A DNA stretch of 64,000 nucleotides from positions 3,283,001 to 3,347,000 of the forward strand of contig CP011265.1 in the NCBI GenBank assembly GCA_000972765.1, read 5' to 3'. A program made the translations under genes and the position numbers. This stretch comes from Verrucomicrobia bacterium IMCC26134 (lineage in GTDB: Bacteria > Verrucomicrobiota > Verrucomicrobiia > Opitutales > Opitutaceae). Under the pieces are notes generated by a model. That model did no database searches. It worked only from the letters and a program-made list of their open reading frames with translations, and was not told the DNA's origin. This document shows, piece after piece, positions 14,701 through 22,587 of the stretch; position 1 is the stretch's first letter; each line of letters opens with the position of its first letter.

Positions 14701-16881
14701 TCACGGCAGGGGAAGAAGCCCCTCGGAGCGGATGGTCCATTTGCCGTCGCGGGGGAATCCGGGGGCAGGGCCGGCTGGAGCGGCATCCCAGCCGCCGGCC
14801 ATAAGCCCCACAGCGCAGAGGTAGGCGGAGTTCACAGGCAGGTAAGCGACAGCGCCATCGGGGTCCTTGGGGCGGCGGACGTAGCCGCTGGGCATGAAGC
14901 GAGCGGGCTCGGAGGTGTTGGTCAAAATATCGATCGCAGTCGTGGATTCGCCCAGGCGTGCGGCGGTGAGGGCGCCCTGGCCGATGGACCAACTGACCCA
15001 TTTCTCGAGCCCGTTGCGCGCGTTTACCTCGTCATAGGTGCGGCGCATGGCGGCGAGGTCGATCTTGGAAGTGGCGGGCAGGTAGCCGAGGGCCATGAGC
15101 ATGGAAGTCGGAAGCGAACGTTTATCCGGCGCGTAGATTCCGACCACGCCCTCGATTTCAAGATACTTTCCGTCCTGCATCGGGAGCGGGGCGAGGTGCT
15201 GGATGACGTCATCCCAATGCGGGTCACGGGCGAGACCGAGACGCTCGCGCCATTGCTGCGCGAGGGTGAGTCCGTAATACCAGTAGGCGACCTCGAAGGT
15301 CGGGTTGCGCACGAGGTCGGCGTGGGTGCTCTCGGTGACGTTTTTGAGCGGCGGCCCAAGATGGTAGATGCCGGTGGCGGGGTCGCGATGGGCGAAGGAG
15401 GCGAGGAAGTTTGCGGATTCGAAAACAAGGTCGCGGTAGGTCGAGAGGGTGGCAGGGGTGGGCTTGGCGCGATAGACGAGCTCGGCGAGGTAGATCGGGT
15501 TGGGCTGGTTCCAGATGATGTAGGGATTGATGCCGCCGGGCGAAGGGCGGCCGTCGAGGCCGGCCATTTTGGGCCAGCGCACGCCCTCGAAGCCCTCGAC
15601 CCGGGCGTGTTCCATGCCTTGCGGAAGGAGGTGGAGATACCAGGCGAGTCCTTTTTCGAGCAGCTCGACGTGTCCCCATTGATAGAACTGGGCGGCATGC
15701 CAGAAGTAGACCTCAGAGTTGTGCTTGCCGAACCAAGTCAAGTGTTGGAGCCCGGTCTCGGCCGGAGGAAACGAGCCGGCGTAGTTTACGCGCATGAGGT
15801 AGAGCGAGAGCAGGGTGCGGCGCTCGAGTTCCTTGGCGCGCGGATCGGTGGCGGCGGACAGGTCGATCATGCCGCCGTGCGTCCAGTAGTCATTCCACGC
15901 GGAAGCGGAGGAGGCGCGGGTGGTGGCGATGGTTTCGGCGGGAGCGGCGTGGTCGGCGTCGGTGAAGGCGCAGGTGAAGGCAAGCGTGTCGCCGGTGGTG
16001 GCGCGGAGGCGGAAATCATGCGGGCCGGACTCGGTGAGCGCGGCGGGCGAAGTCCAGCGGAGATCGGCCGCGTAGCGCGTGGTGTCGCTCAAACGATCGA
16101 GCCGGGCGTGATCGGGTGCGAGGGAGACAAGAGTCGTCGTGTGTTTTTCGGGTTGCTCCCAAATGAAGGGCGACTTGTGCGCGACGGAGGTGCGGTAGGC
16201 GTAGGGAAAGCGCAGCCGCACCTGGAGATCGCCACTGGCGATGAGAGGCGAGCGGGCCTCGACCGCGACGAGCGCGGCGGTGCCGTGGGCGACCGTGACG
16301 ACATCGAGCGGTTCGCCACGCACGAGCAGGTGGCTGGTGACGGCGCCGGTCCAGAGGTCGAGAGTCTGGTCGATGCCGGAGATATCCTCGGTGCGGAGCG
16401 GTTCACCGAAGAGCGTGAATGCGAACTGGCCGAGCGGCATGGGCTGCGGGTTTTCGCGAAAAAAGGATCCGGCGGGTGTTTTTTGCCGGATCGGATAAAG
16501 AATGGAGCGGCCGTGAAAATTGATCGGGCCCATCGTATCGGCGAGCGTGTAGCCCTCGGGATTGGGAAACGCGTGCCACGTCCAGGTGTTGCGGGTCTCC
16601 AGCGGGAGGCCGTTGTCGTGGTAGATGCGTTCGAGGCCTTGCAGGCCGGTGACGTCCACGGTGAGGGCAAAGTCGCCGTTGCCGAGGGTAAGCGCGGACT
16701 CGGGGTCGAGCCGGGTGTTGCGAACATTGTGCCTGGAGACGACCGCGTGGCGGTCGATGGGCGCGGCCGGTTCGGAAGCGAAGGCGACCGAGGCCAAGGC
16801 GGAGCCCCATACCGTAAGCAAAAACGTGAGCGGCCGCGGAAGGCGGACGAAAGGAAAAGATAGGCGGGACACGGGAGACAC
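14701..16881 (-). CDS. Exported protein, predicted six-hairpin glycosidase-like, unknown activity
   Basis: 726 residues. An N-terminal signal peptide (hydrophobic TFLLTVWGSALASVAFA) is followed by DPESALTLGNGDFALTVDVTG, which resembles the beta-sandwich start of GH65/GH95-like enzymes. The C-terminal half (about 330-690) has the repeated aromatic helices of an (alpha/alpha)6 barrel: LMRVNYAGSFPPAETGLQHL, WFGKHNSEVYFWHAAQFYQW, PYIIWNQPNPIYLAELVYR. A Glu after NS (HNSEVYF) and Glu/Asp residues around 580-620 are possible acids, but I cannot place it in a numbered family. The start is GTG (16881), with a second GTG three codons in; no ATG precedes the signal peptide. Context suggests a pectin side-chain or oligouronide enzyme. 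Confidence 0.6.
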   Translation of the reverse strand: MSPVSRLSFPFVRLPRPLTFLLTVWGSALASVAFASEPAAPIDRHAVVSRHNVRNTRLDPESALTLGNGDFALTVDVTGLQGLERIYHDNGLPLETRNTWTWHAFPNPEGYTLADTMGPINFHGRSILYPIRQKTPAGSFFRENPQPMPLGQFAFTLFGEPLRTEDISGIDQTLDLWTGAVTSHLLVRGEPLDVVTVAHGTAALVAVEARSPLIASGDLQVRLRFPYAYRTSVAHKSPFIWEQPEKHTTTLVSLAPDHARLDRLSDTTRYAADLRWTSPAALTESGPHDFRLRATTGDTLAFTCAFTDADHAAPAETIATTRASSASAWNDYWTHGGMIDLSAATDPRAKELERRTLLSLYLMRVNYAGSFPPAETGLQHLTWFGKHNSEVYFWHAAQFYQWGHVELLEKGLAWYLHLLPQGMEHARVEGFEGVRWPKMAGLDGRPSPGGINPYIIWNQPNPIYLAELVYRAKPTPATLSTYRDLVFESANFLASFAHRDPATGIYHLGPPLKNVTESTHADLVRNPTFEVAYWYYGLTLAQQWRERLGLARDPHWDDVIQHLAPLPMQDGKYLEIEGVVGIYAPDKRSLPTSMLMALGYLPATSKIDLAAMRRTYDEVNARNGLEKWVSWSIGQGALTAARLGESTTAIDILTNTSEPARFMPSGYVRRPKDPDGAVAYLPVNSAYLCAVGLMAGGWDAAPAGPAPGFPRDGKWTIRSEGLLPLP

Positions 16882-17287
16882 GGGGGACGAGTGGGGATGA
16901 TCTGAGACCGACAGAGAGCGGCGCAGGCGGGGTGAAACGAAAAAGACTAGGGTATACCGAACATCAACTTACACTGTGGAAGAATCAGACAGTATGACGC
17001 CATGCACATTGTTGAACTGAGCGGGGTTTGTGTAATTTTTGCCGACTTAGCTCCCCTCGGAGCCGTTCTCAACTCAGTGACCGCGCAGGCCCCTCCCCCC
17101 CCACCCTAACCCCTGCGTTGAGCTTTGCGCAACATGTGATCGATGAGGAACGCGTTGGCGAGGGGCGGAAAGAAACGCGAACAGTTCTGTATTCGGGCTC
17201 AGGCCGGAGTGCCGGCCCTGTGCCGACACCACTATGGATTACGCTCCTCGCGGCACAGAATCGTGGCGTAATCAGCGGGCAAATCGG
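16882..17287. promoter_or_regulatory. 406-bp intergenic region, likely promoter of the second half of the pectin cluster
   Basis: The largest gap inside the minus-strand cluster. It contains ATTGTTGAACT at 17008-17018, a motif also found at 30343-30353 next to the lacI gene. It also has an AT-richer segment (16930-17060) and a C8 tract. No convincing gene or T-tailed terminator is visible. It probably separates a 30157-17288 unit from a 16881-4736 unit. Confidence 0.45.
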
Positions 17288-19063
17288 CTACCGCTTCCAG
17301 GCGGGACTGCGGGGTTGGGATTCGCCAGCGGAACTCGCCGGGGTATTCGCGACGGTGTGCGGGTCCACGTTGTTCTTGAGATCGGACCAATCGACCTTGG
17401 GGGCGCGAGGATCGAGGCCATTGATGAAGTCCTCGATATTGGTGTAGCCGTCAGCATTCAGGTCGGAGGTGGCGTCGGTGGAATCCTTTGGGTTCAGACC
17501 GTGCGAGGTCTCCCACTCGTCGGGCAGGCCATCACCATCGGCGTCTTTGTAGGGCGTGCCCTTATACTCAGGGTAGCCGCCGACCTCGTTGGGGTTGGTG
17601 ATGAAGCCGAGCGTCACTAGGTCGCCCAGTTCTTTGACCCATTTAGGCGCATAGCCGTAGAAGGCGGCCTTTTCTGCCGACTCCTTGTCGACCGTTGCGG
17701 GGGCGATAACGCCGGTGCGGACGGAAGTCATGATACGCTCGTCCACGGAGTCGCGGCGAGGAAGGGTGGCGCCAGCATTGGCGAGGACGTAGCGGTAGGC
17801 GGTGGCGGCGTCGGAGATGACGAGGGTCGCGTGCTTGAAAGGCGCATCGACCCGAATGCCGGGCAGCACATCCGCAACCGTGGCCTTGACGGGTGAGGGC
17901 TGCACGCCGCCGTCCCAGTTATCCTTGGTCACGCGATCGTTGCCCTCGACGATGTTGCCATTGACGTAGGCTTTTCCGAAGTGGTCGATGTCGGTCTTGC
18001 TGCGCGCGGATTCGGGCTTGAGCAGGCGATAGGAGATCGCGCCATCGGGAGTGCCGGGACCGGGTTTATAGTAATTGTTGATGATGTTGAAAAAACTAGC
18101 CTGGTCGCCGCCGTCGACCGAGCGATGGCGCCAGTTGAAGAGGACGTTGTTCACGAAAGTGAAGTCGCCATACATACCGACGCTGGGATTACGCCCGGTG
18201 TTGCAAGCCCAGACGTTGTGCTGGAAAGTGCTGTTGAGGCCGCCGATGGTGGAGCCAAACGCGTGGTGGTAGGTGTTGAGCGACTCGGAGGAAATACAGT
18301 TCTGAATCGTGACGTTGACGGTCGGGAGCTTCAGATCCTTGCCGCCGCCCGGAGGGCTATACATGTGACGATACATCGAGATGTTTTCGTCGAGACTCCA
18401 GGAAGAGGAGACGTGATCGATGATAAGATTACCGATGGGATTTCCTCCGAGGGAGTCGTCGCGATCCGCAGGGACGGTCTTGCCGCGGCGGAAGCGCAGA
18501 TGGCGGATGACGATGTCGTGGGTATCGAGCTGGACGGTGTCGCCCGCGATGCAAACGCCGTCACCGGGAGCCGTGTTGCCGACGATCGTTACATAAGGTG
18601 CGCGGATACTAAGAAAATCCTTGAGTCGAATGATGCCGGAGACGTTGAAAACAATGATGCGCGGGCCGGCCTGTTCGCAGGCTTCGCGGAAAGAACCGGG
18701 GCCCGAGTCATTGAGATTGGTGACGACGATGACCTTGCCGCCGCGGCCGCCGAACGAATACATGCCGCCGCCCCAAGCGCCTGGAAAGGCGGGGATGCCG
18801 GCCTGGGGAAGATCCTCGGGTTTGGCGGCACCGGGGAGGTAGGGCTTGCCCTTTGCGGCCCACGCCTGGATCTCGGGCAAGACCCGTGCGAAAGCGTCAT
18901 CGGACGACTTGCGGGTGACGGCGCTCTCGGCTTGGGCGGCGGACATGATGTCGGCCGGAACCTTGGGATAGCCTTGGGCAAGCGCGCGTGTTGCAGGCAG
19001 CAGGGAAAATAGAGCGATGACGGGCATCGCGACGAGGCGGAGGGTGTGGGCGGGGGGCTTCAT
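17288..19063 (-). CDS. Secreted pectate lyase (PL1-like beta-helix) with C-terminal calcium-repeat segment
   Basis: 591 residues, signal peptide about 1-30 (SLLPATRALAQ). After a 60-residue helical region the lyase domain starts at AFPGAWGGGMYSFGGRGG (about 90) and shows VTNLNDSGPGSFREA, YVTIVGNTAPGDGV and IIDHVSSSWSLDENIS, the PL1-type calcium-binding and turn motifs. RHLRFRRGK matches the family's catalytic Arg region. Near residue 509 a thrombospondin-type-3-like loop (DADGDGLPDEWE) follows, then DLNADGYTNIEDFING, both calcium-binding patterns. Expected to cleave de-esterified homogalacturonan. It is the shortest of four such lyases here and lacks the N-terminal binding module of its neighbours. 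Confidence 0.85.
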   Translation of the reverse strand: MKPPAHTLRLVAMPVIALFSLLPATRALAQGYPKVPADIMSAAQAESAVTRKSSDDAFARVLPEIQAWAAKGKPYLPGAAKPEDLPQAGIPAFPGAWGGGMYSFGGRGGKVIVVTNLNDSGPGSFREACEQAGPRIIVFNVSGIIRLKDFLSIRAPYVTIVGNTAPGDGVCIAGDTVQLDTHDIVIRHLRFRRGKTVPADRDDSLGGNPIGNLIIDHVSSSWSLDENISMYRHMYSPPGGGKDLKLPTVNVTIQNCISSESLNTYHHAFGSTIGGLNSTFQHNVWACNTGRNPSVGMYGDFTFVNNVLFNWRHRSVDGGDQASFFNIINNYYKPGPGTPDGAISYRLLKPESARSKTDIDHFGKAYVNGNIVEGNDRVTKDNWDGGVQPSPVKATVADVLPGIRVDAPFKHATLVISDAATAYRYVLANAGATLPRRDSVDERIMTSVRTGVIAPATVDKESAEKAAFYGYAPKWVKELGDLVTLGFITNPNEVGGYPEYKGTPYKDADGDGLPDEWETSHGLNPKDSTDATSDLNADGYTNIEDFINGLDPRAPKVDWSDLKNNVDPHTVANTPASSAGESQPRSPAWKR

Positions 19064-19080
19064 GGTGAAAACGTGGAGTA

Positions 19081-19776
19081 TTACTTGTCGGTGGACTTGC
19101 TACGGGCGGTCATATCCTTCTCCGCCTGCTTCATGTCGATGCCGGCCTTGGAGAGGTAATTATTGATGCGTCCCTTGTATTTGCCGAACCAAGCGTGCTT
19201 GTCCTTGGATGTTCCGGCATCCATGGCGTGTTCGCGCGCCTCGGTGAGCCAGACGAGAATCTGACGTTTCTGCTCCGCGGTCATCTGGGGGAGCATTTCC
19301 TGGTAAACGCGGAAGGTTTTGGGCAACACGCTGTAGGTGAGACCGTCTTTGACCTGGTCACACTGCGCAGGGGAAAGCTCGGCGGCGAGACGCGCGAGAA
19401 AGGCGTAATGCAGATCGGCCTGGCGAGAGGCTGCGGTGTCGCGCGCCGCCTGGAGGGCTGACTCGCCGCCGGCGTCCTTGGCGGACTTGAGCGCCGCATC
19501 ACGGGCGGCGTGGATGACACTGAGGTCGGCGTATTGCCGCGCAATGAGGTCACGCACCCTGATAATCTGGTCTGGCTCAGTGAGACCGAGGGTGGCGGCG
19601 ATTTTATCCGCACGCTGAACCTGCTCGGAGGAGGGTGCGGCGTCAGCCGTGACCGGGCGCTGGACGGCGACGGCAGGAAGCGAACCTGGCACCTCGGCGA
19701 CCTGCGCGAGGACACGCGGACCGAGGAGAAATGCAGAAGCAACAGACAGGACTAGGACGGCAGGAAGGGCAGGCAT
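19081..19776 (-). CDS. Exported DUF3826 family protein
   Basis: 231 residues with a signal peptide (LSVASAFLLGPRVLAQ) and an otherwise alpha-helical, charged body (DKIAATLGLTEPDQIIRVRDLIARQYADL; LPQMTAEQKRQILVWLTEAREHAMDAG; KHAWFGKYKGRINNYLSKAGID). This is the DUF3826 pattern, found next to pectate lyases in Bacteroidetes and Verrucomicrobiota. No catalytic motif is evident. A binding or chaperone-like role for periplasmic lyases is possible but is inference. It ends 17 bp before the downstream lyase. Confidence 0.8.
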   Translation of the reverse strand: MPALPAVLVLSVASAFLLGPRVLAQVAEVPGSLPAVAVQRPVTADAAPSSEQVQRADKIAATLGLTEPDQIIRVRDLIARQYADLSVIHAARDAALKSAKDAGGESALQAARDTAASRQADLHYAFLARLAAELSPAQCDQVKDGLTYSVLPKTFRVYQEMLPQMTAEQKRQILVWLTEAREHAMDAGTSKDKHAWFGKYKGRINNYLSKAGIDMKQAEKDMTARSKSTDK

Positions 19777-19891
19777 GGAGTGGGAGGTGGATACGCTGAA
19801 AAAAGCCTAACCGTATCCTAAGGTCGAAGCGACACCGGATACGATAATTTTGCGTTAATATTTTGCCTGCGCAGGAAAGCGCGGAGTTTGG
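19777..19891. other. Intercistronic gap with hairpin-forming inverted repeat
   Basis: About 115 bp containing CGTATCC and GGATACG, separated by 18 bp, on an AT-rich background (TAATTTTGCGTTAATATTTTG). It could be a weak terminator or processing site between the 863-residue lyase and the DUF3826 gene. Confidence 0.3.
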
Positions 19892-22483
19892 CTACTTGGA
19901 ACGAGCATCGGCTTGAATTCGCACAAGCGGCGCAGCCGATATTCTTACGTTGATCGCGCGGCTCATCGAGTCGCCGGCAGAATCGGTCACCGTGCACACA
20001 AAGCCGCCCAGTGCGTTCGCGCCGGCAGCCGGTGTGAAACGGGCAAAGCGGCCGCTCACGAGGCTGACCTGGCCGTTGACCTGATCGGAAAACGTGTAGC
20101 GCGTCGCGCCGGTGTAGCCACGAAACAGAGCCTTCAGGTCGACGTCCACCGGTGCGCCGGCGGCGCAGACCTCGTTTGGCGAGGCCATCCAATTTAGATA
20201 ATCTTCAAGATTGGTGAAGCCGTCGCCATCCGCATCGGCGTTGCCATCCGAGAAATTGCCGGTGGGTGAACTCGGATTGAGCCCCTTGATGATCTCCCAC
20301 CAGTCGGGCATGCCGTCGTTGTCGACGTCCCAGTCTGCGGTTCTGGTTTCACTGCCGTAGTTTTCCCAGCCGCCCACGTCGTCGGTCGTGTCGGGCAGTC
20401 CCTTTTTTTTGCTCACGCTACCGGTGTAGGTGGTGGCGCCGGCGAGGGTTTCGCAGACGATCCGGAAATCGCGTTTGTCGATCGCAGGCAGGTTGCAGCC
20501 CGCGTCGGACAAAACTTTTTTGAAAGCGTTGGTGGCGGTGTCGATCGTGGCGAAAGAGGGAAAGAACGGCTCCGTTACCAAGGCGTTGTAAGGTGGCTTG
20601 GAATCTTGCGGAAGTCTGCCCCGGGACTCGGTGCCGAGTTTAAAGCCAGCCGCTTGATTGGTTTCGTTGAAATGGCCGGGCATGACGTTACCCGACATAT
20701 AATACTGCTGGGTGCCGGGGAAGCCGCCGTATTGAGGGGAGAGCGCGGTGAAGAGATTCGAAGCGGGGCCGGGCTTGTAATAGTTGTTGACGAAGTTGAC
20801 CTGATGAGCGCCGCCGTCGGTGGTGCGATGGCCCCAGTTGTAGACGACGTTGTTAAAGATATCCAGACGGCCGGCGTAGTAACCGTCCGGATCGAGACCA
20901 CCGGCCATGCTCCAGTTGCGGCCCTCATTATGAGCGAGCAGATTGTGATGAAAGCTGGCGATGTCACCGCCGATGCTTGCGCCATAACCGTGGGCGGTTC
21001 CGACCGGATAGTTTTTGTGTCCGGCAACGTTGAGCGCCTCGGAGAGGGAGCACTTTTGGAAGGTAAGGTTTTTACCACTGCGCGTGCTGAGTCCCTCATC
21101 AAGCCCCCAACCGAAGGAACAATGGTCCATGATACAATGATCTCCGCCGGTCATGCCGGTGGCGTTTTGCGTCGCGCCGCTTTCCTTGCCGACGAGCACG
21201 CGCACGAACCGGAAAATGACATCATGTGCTCCACTGATGGCGAGTTGCTGACGCTTGACGCAGATGCCCATGCCCGGGGCGGTCTGGCCGGCGATGGTGA
21301 CATAGGGATTCGAGCCGCCCAGGACGATGTCGTTTTGCAGGGTGATGAGGCCGCTAACGTCGAAAACCACGGTGCGGGGACCATAGTCGCCAATGACGGC
21401 ATCGCGCAGGCTGCCAGGGCCGCTGTCATTGAGATTGGTGACGTGCACAACCACGCCGCCGCGTCCGCCGCGAGCAAAACGACCGTAGCCCTCGGCTCCC
21501 GGAAAGGCGATACGCCGGGAGCGGAAAGACCAGATATTGCCCTTGGCCACCGCACCGTCGGCGCCGGCCTCGTCGATGCGCCAGTAATAAGTCAGGTGCG
21601 GGTTGAGGCCTGAGACGGGATAACTGCTGGAGGTGAGGTTAGCCTTGAACTCTGCGGAGCCGCGCGTGGCGGCGGACACCGCGCTTTCGCTGGTGCCGAA
21701 ATAGACATCGTGCGTGGCGGCGCCGAGCGCGGTGGCGACCCAGCCTAGCGTCAAAGAACCGGCGTCGGCATCGACGTGCTCATCGCCGTTGGCCGGCACG
21801 GGATTATTCGCCTGCGTTTTGACGTTGGGCGTATCGATCTCAAACCCGTTCAGGTAAATATTTTTGGTTTTCTCGGGACCACTGGTCTCGGCCTTGATCA
21901 AGACCACGACATCCTCGCCAGCGAGCGCCGAGATCTTAAGATAGGCGGTGGCGGCCTTGCTGTTATCGGCGACCTGGGTGGAGACCGGCAGGTTGTTGAT
22001 CACCTGACTGCCGTTCACGAAAATATCGAGCGGAGCCAGGCTGGTGCTGGAGTCCCAGCAATTGGAATAAAGCAGGAGAGTATGGTCGCCGGCGGAAAGG
22101 CCGGATATACGCATCTCAATCTGCGCGCCGGCATCGCCGGCATTCACCTTGATGCCATCGGCGGTGAGTTTGGTGTTGGAGGTCGTGCGCTGGATGCCGG
22201 TCTTCCAATAACTCGGCTGCAAGGCGGTGCCGACGGAGCCGACGCGAGTGAACTTAACGGTCACGCCATCAAACGTGGATGCGATGGTATCCCCGCCTGC
22301 GAACCAGTTCTGGAGCTTTGACCACGGAGTGAACGCCCGATCCAAACCCTCGCTGACGGGACGTCCGCTATTGTTGATATCCACCTTGAGGCCAGCCGCA
22401 GAGCAGGCGCAGCAAGTCAGGACAACAAAGGCCGACAGTTTCGAGGCAAAGCGACGAAGGGGAGTAATAGCGGGGAGGGACAT
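19892..22483 (-). CDS. Large secreted pectate lyase with N-terminal binding modules
   Basis: 863 residues. Signal peptide (SAFVVLTCCACSAAG), then a beta-sandwich carbohydrate-binding-like domain (about 30-190; LKVDINNSGRPVS, GLSAGDHTLLLYSN, IYLNGFEIDTP), an Fn3-like module (about 195-310; LGWVATALGAATHDVYFGTS, YYWRIDEAG), and a PL1-type lyase (about 323-690) with AFPGAEGYGRFARGGRGG, VTNLNDSGPGSLRDAV and IMDHCSFGWGLDEG. A DNDGMPDWWE calcium loop is near 720 and a beta-sandwich domain (TVTDSAGDSMSRAINVRI) ends the chain. It lacks the C-terminal RRFYR-type domain of its two upstream neighbours. Same architecture as the 941-residue protein at 27332-30157, so probably a tandem duplicate. Confidence 0.85.
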   Translation of the reverse strand: MSLPAITPLRRFASKLSAFVVLTCCACSAAGLKVDINNSGRPVSEGLDRAFTPWSKLQNWFAGGDTIASTFDGVTVKFTRVGSVGTALQPSYWKTGIQRTTSNTKLTADGIKVNAGDAGAQIEMRISGLSAGDHTLLLYSNCWDSSTSLAPLDIFVNGSQVINNLPVSTQVADNSKAATAYLKISALAGEDVVVLIKAETSGPEKTKNIYLNGFEIDTPNVKTQANNPVPANGDEHVDADAGSLTLGWVATALGAATHDVYFGTSESAVSAATRGSAEFKANLTSSSYPVSGLNPHLTYYWRIDEAGADGAVAKGNIWSFRSRRIAFPGAEGYGRFARGGRGGVVVHVTNLNDSGPGSLRDAVIGDYGPRTVVFDVSGLITLQNDIVLGGSNPYVTIAGQTAPGMGICVKRQQLAISGAHDVIFRFVRVLVGKESGATQNATGMTGGDHCIMDHCSFGWGLDEGLSTRSGKNLTFQKCSLSEALNVAGHKNYPVGTAHGYGASIGGDIASFHHNLLAHNEGRNWSMAGGLDPDGYYAGRLDIFNNVVYNWGHRTTDGGAHQVNFVNNYYKPGPASNLFTALSPQYGGFPGTQQYYMSGNVMPGHFNETNQAAGFKLGTESRGRLPQDSKPPYNALVTEPFFPSFATIDTATNAFKKVLSDAGCNLPAIDKRDFRIVCETLAGATTYTGSVSKKKGLPDTTDDVGGWENYGSETRTADWDVDNDGMPDWWEIIKGLNPSSPTGNFSDGNADADGDGFTNLEDYLNWMASPNEVCAAGAPVDVDLKALFRGYTGATRYTFSDQVNGQVSLVSGRFARFTPAAGANALGGFVCTVTDSAGDSMSRAINVRISAAPLVRIQADARSK

Positions 22484-22587
22484 AAAAGGAGGGTGATCTG
22501 AGACTAATCATCGTCGAGACAGCCAAGCCACGTGCAAGGATCGCAGCCAACTGATTGGGGCGCCGAGGCGTTTGCTGCTGGTAAAGC

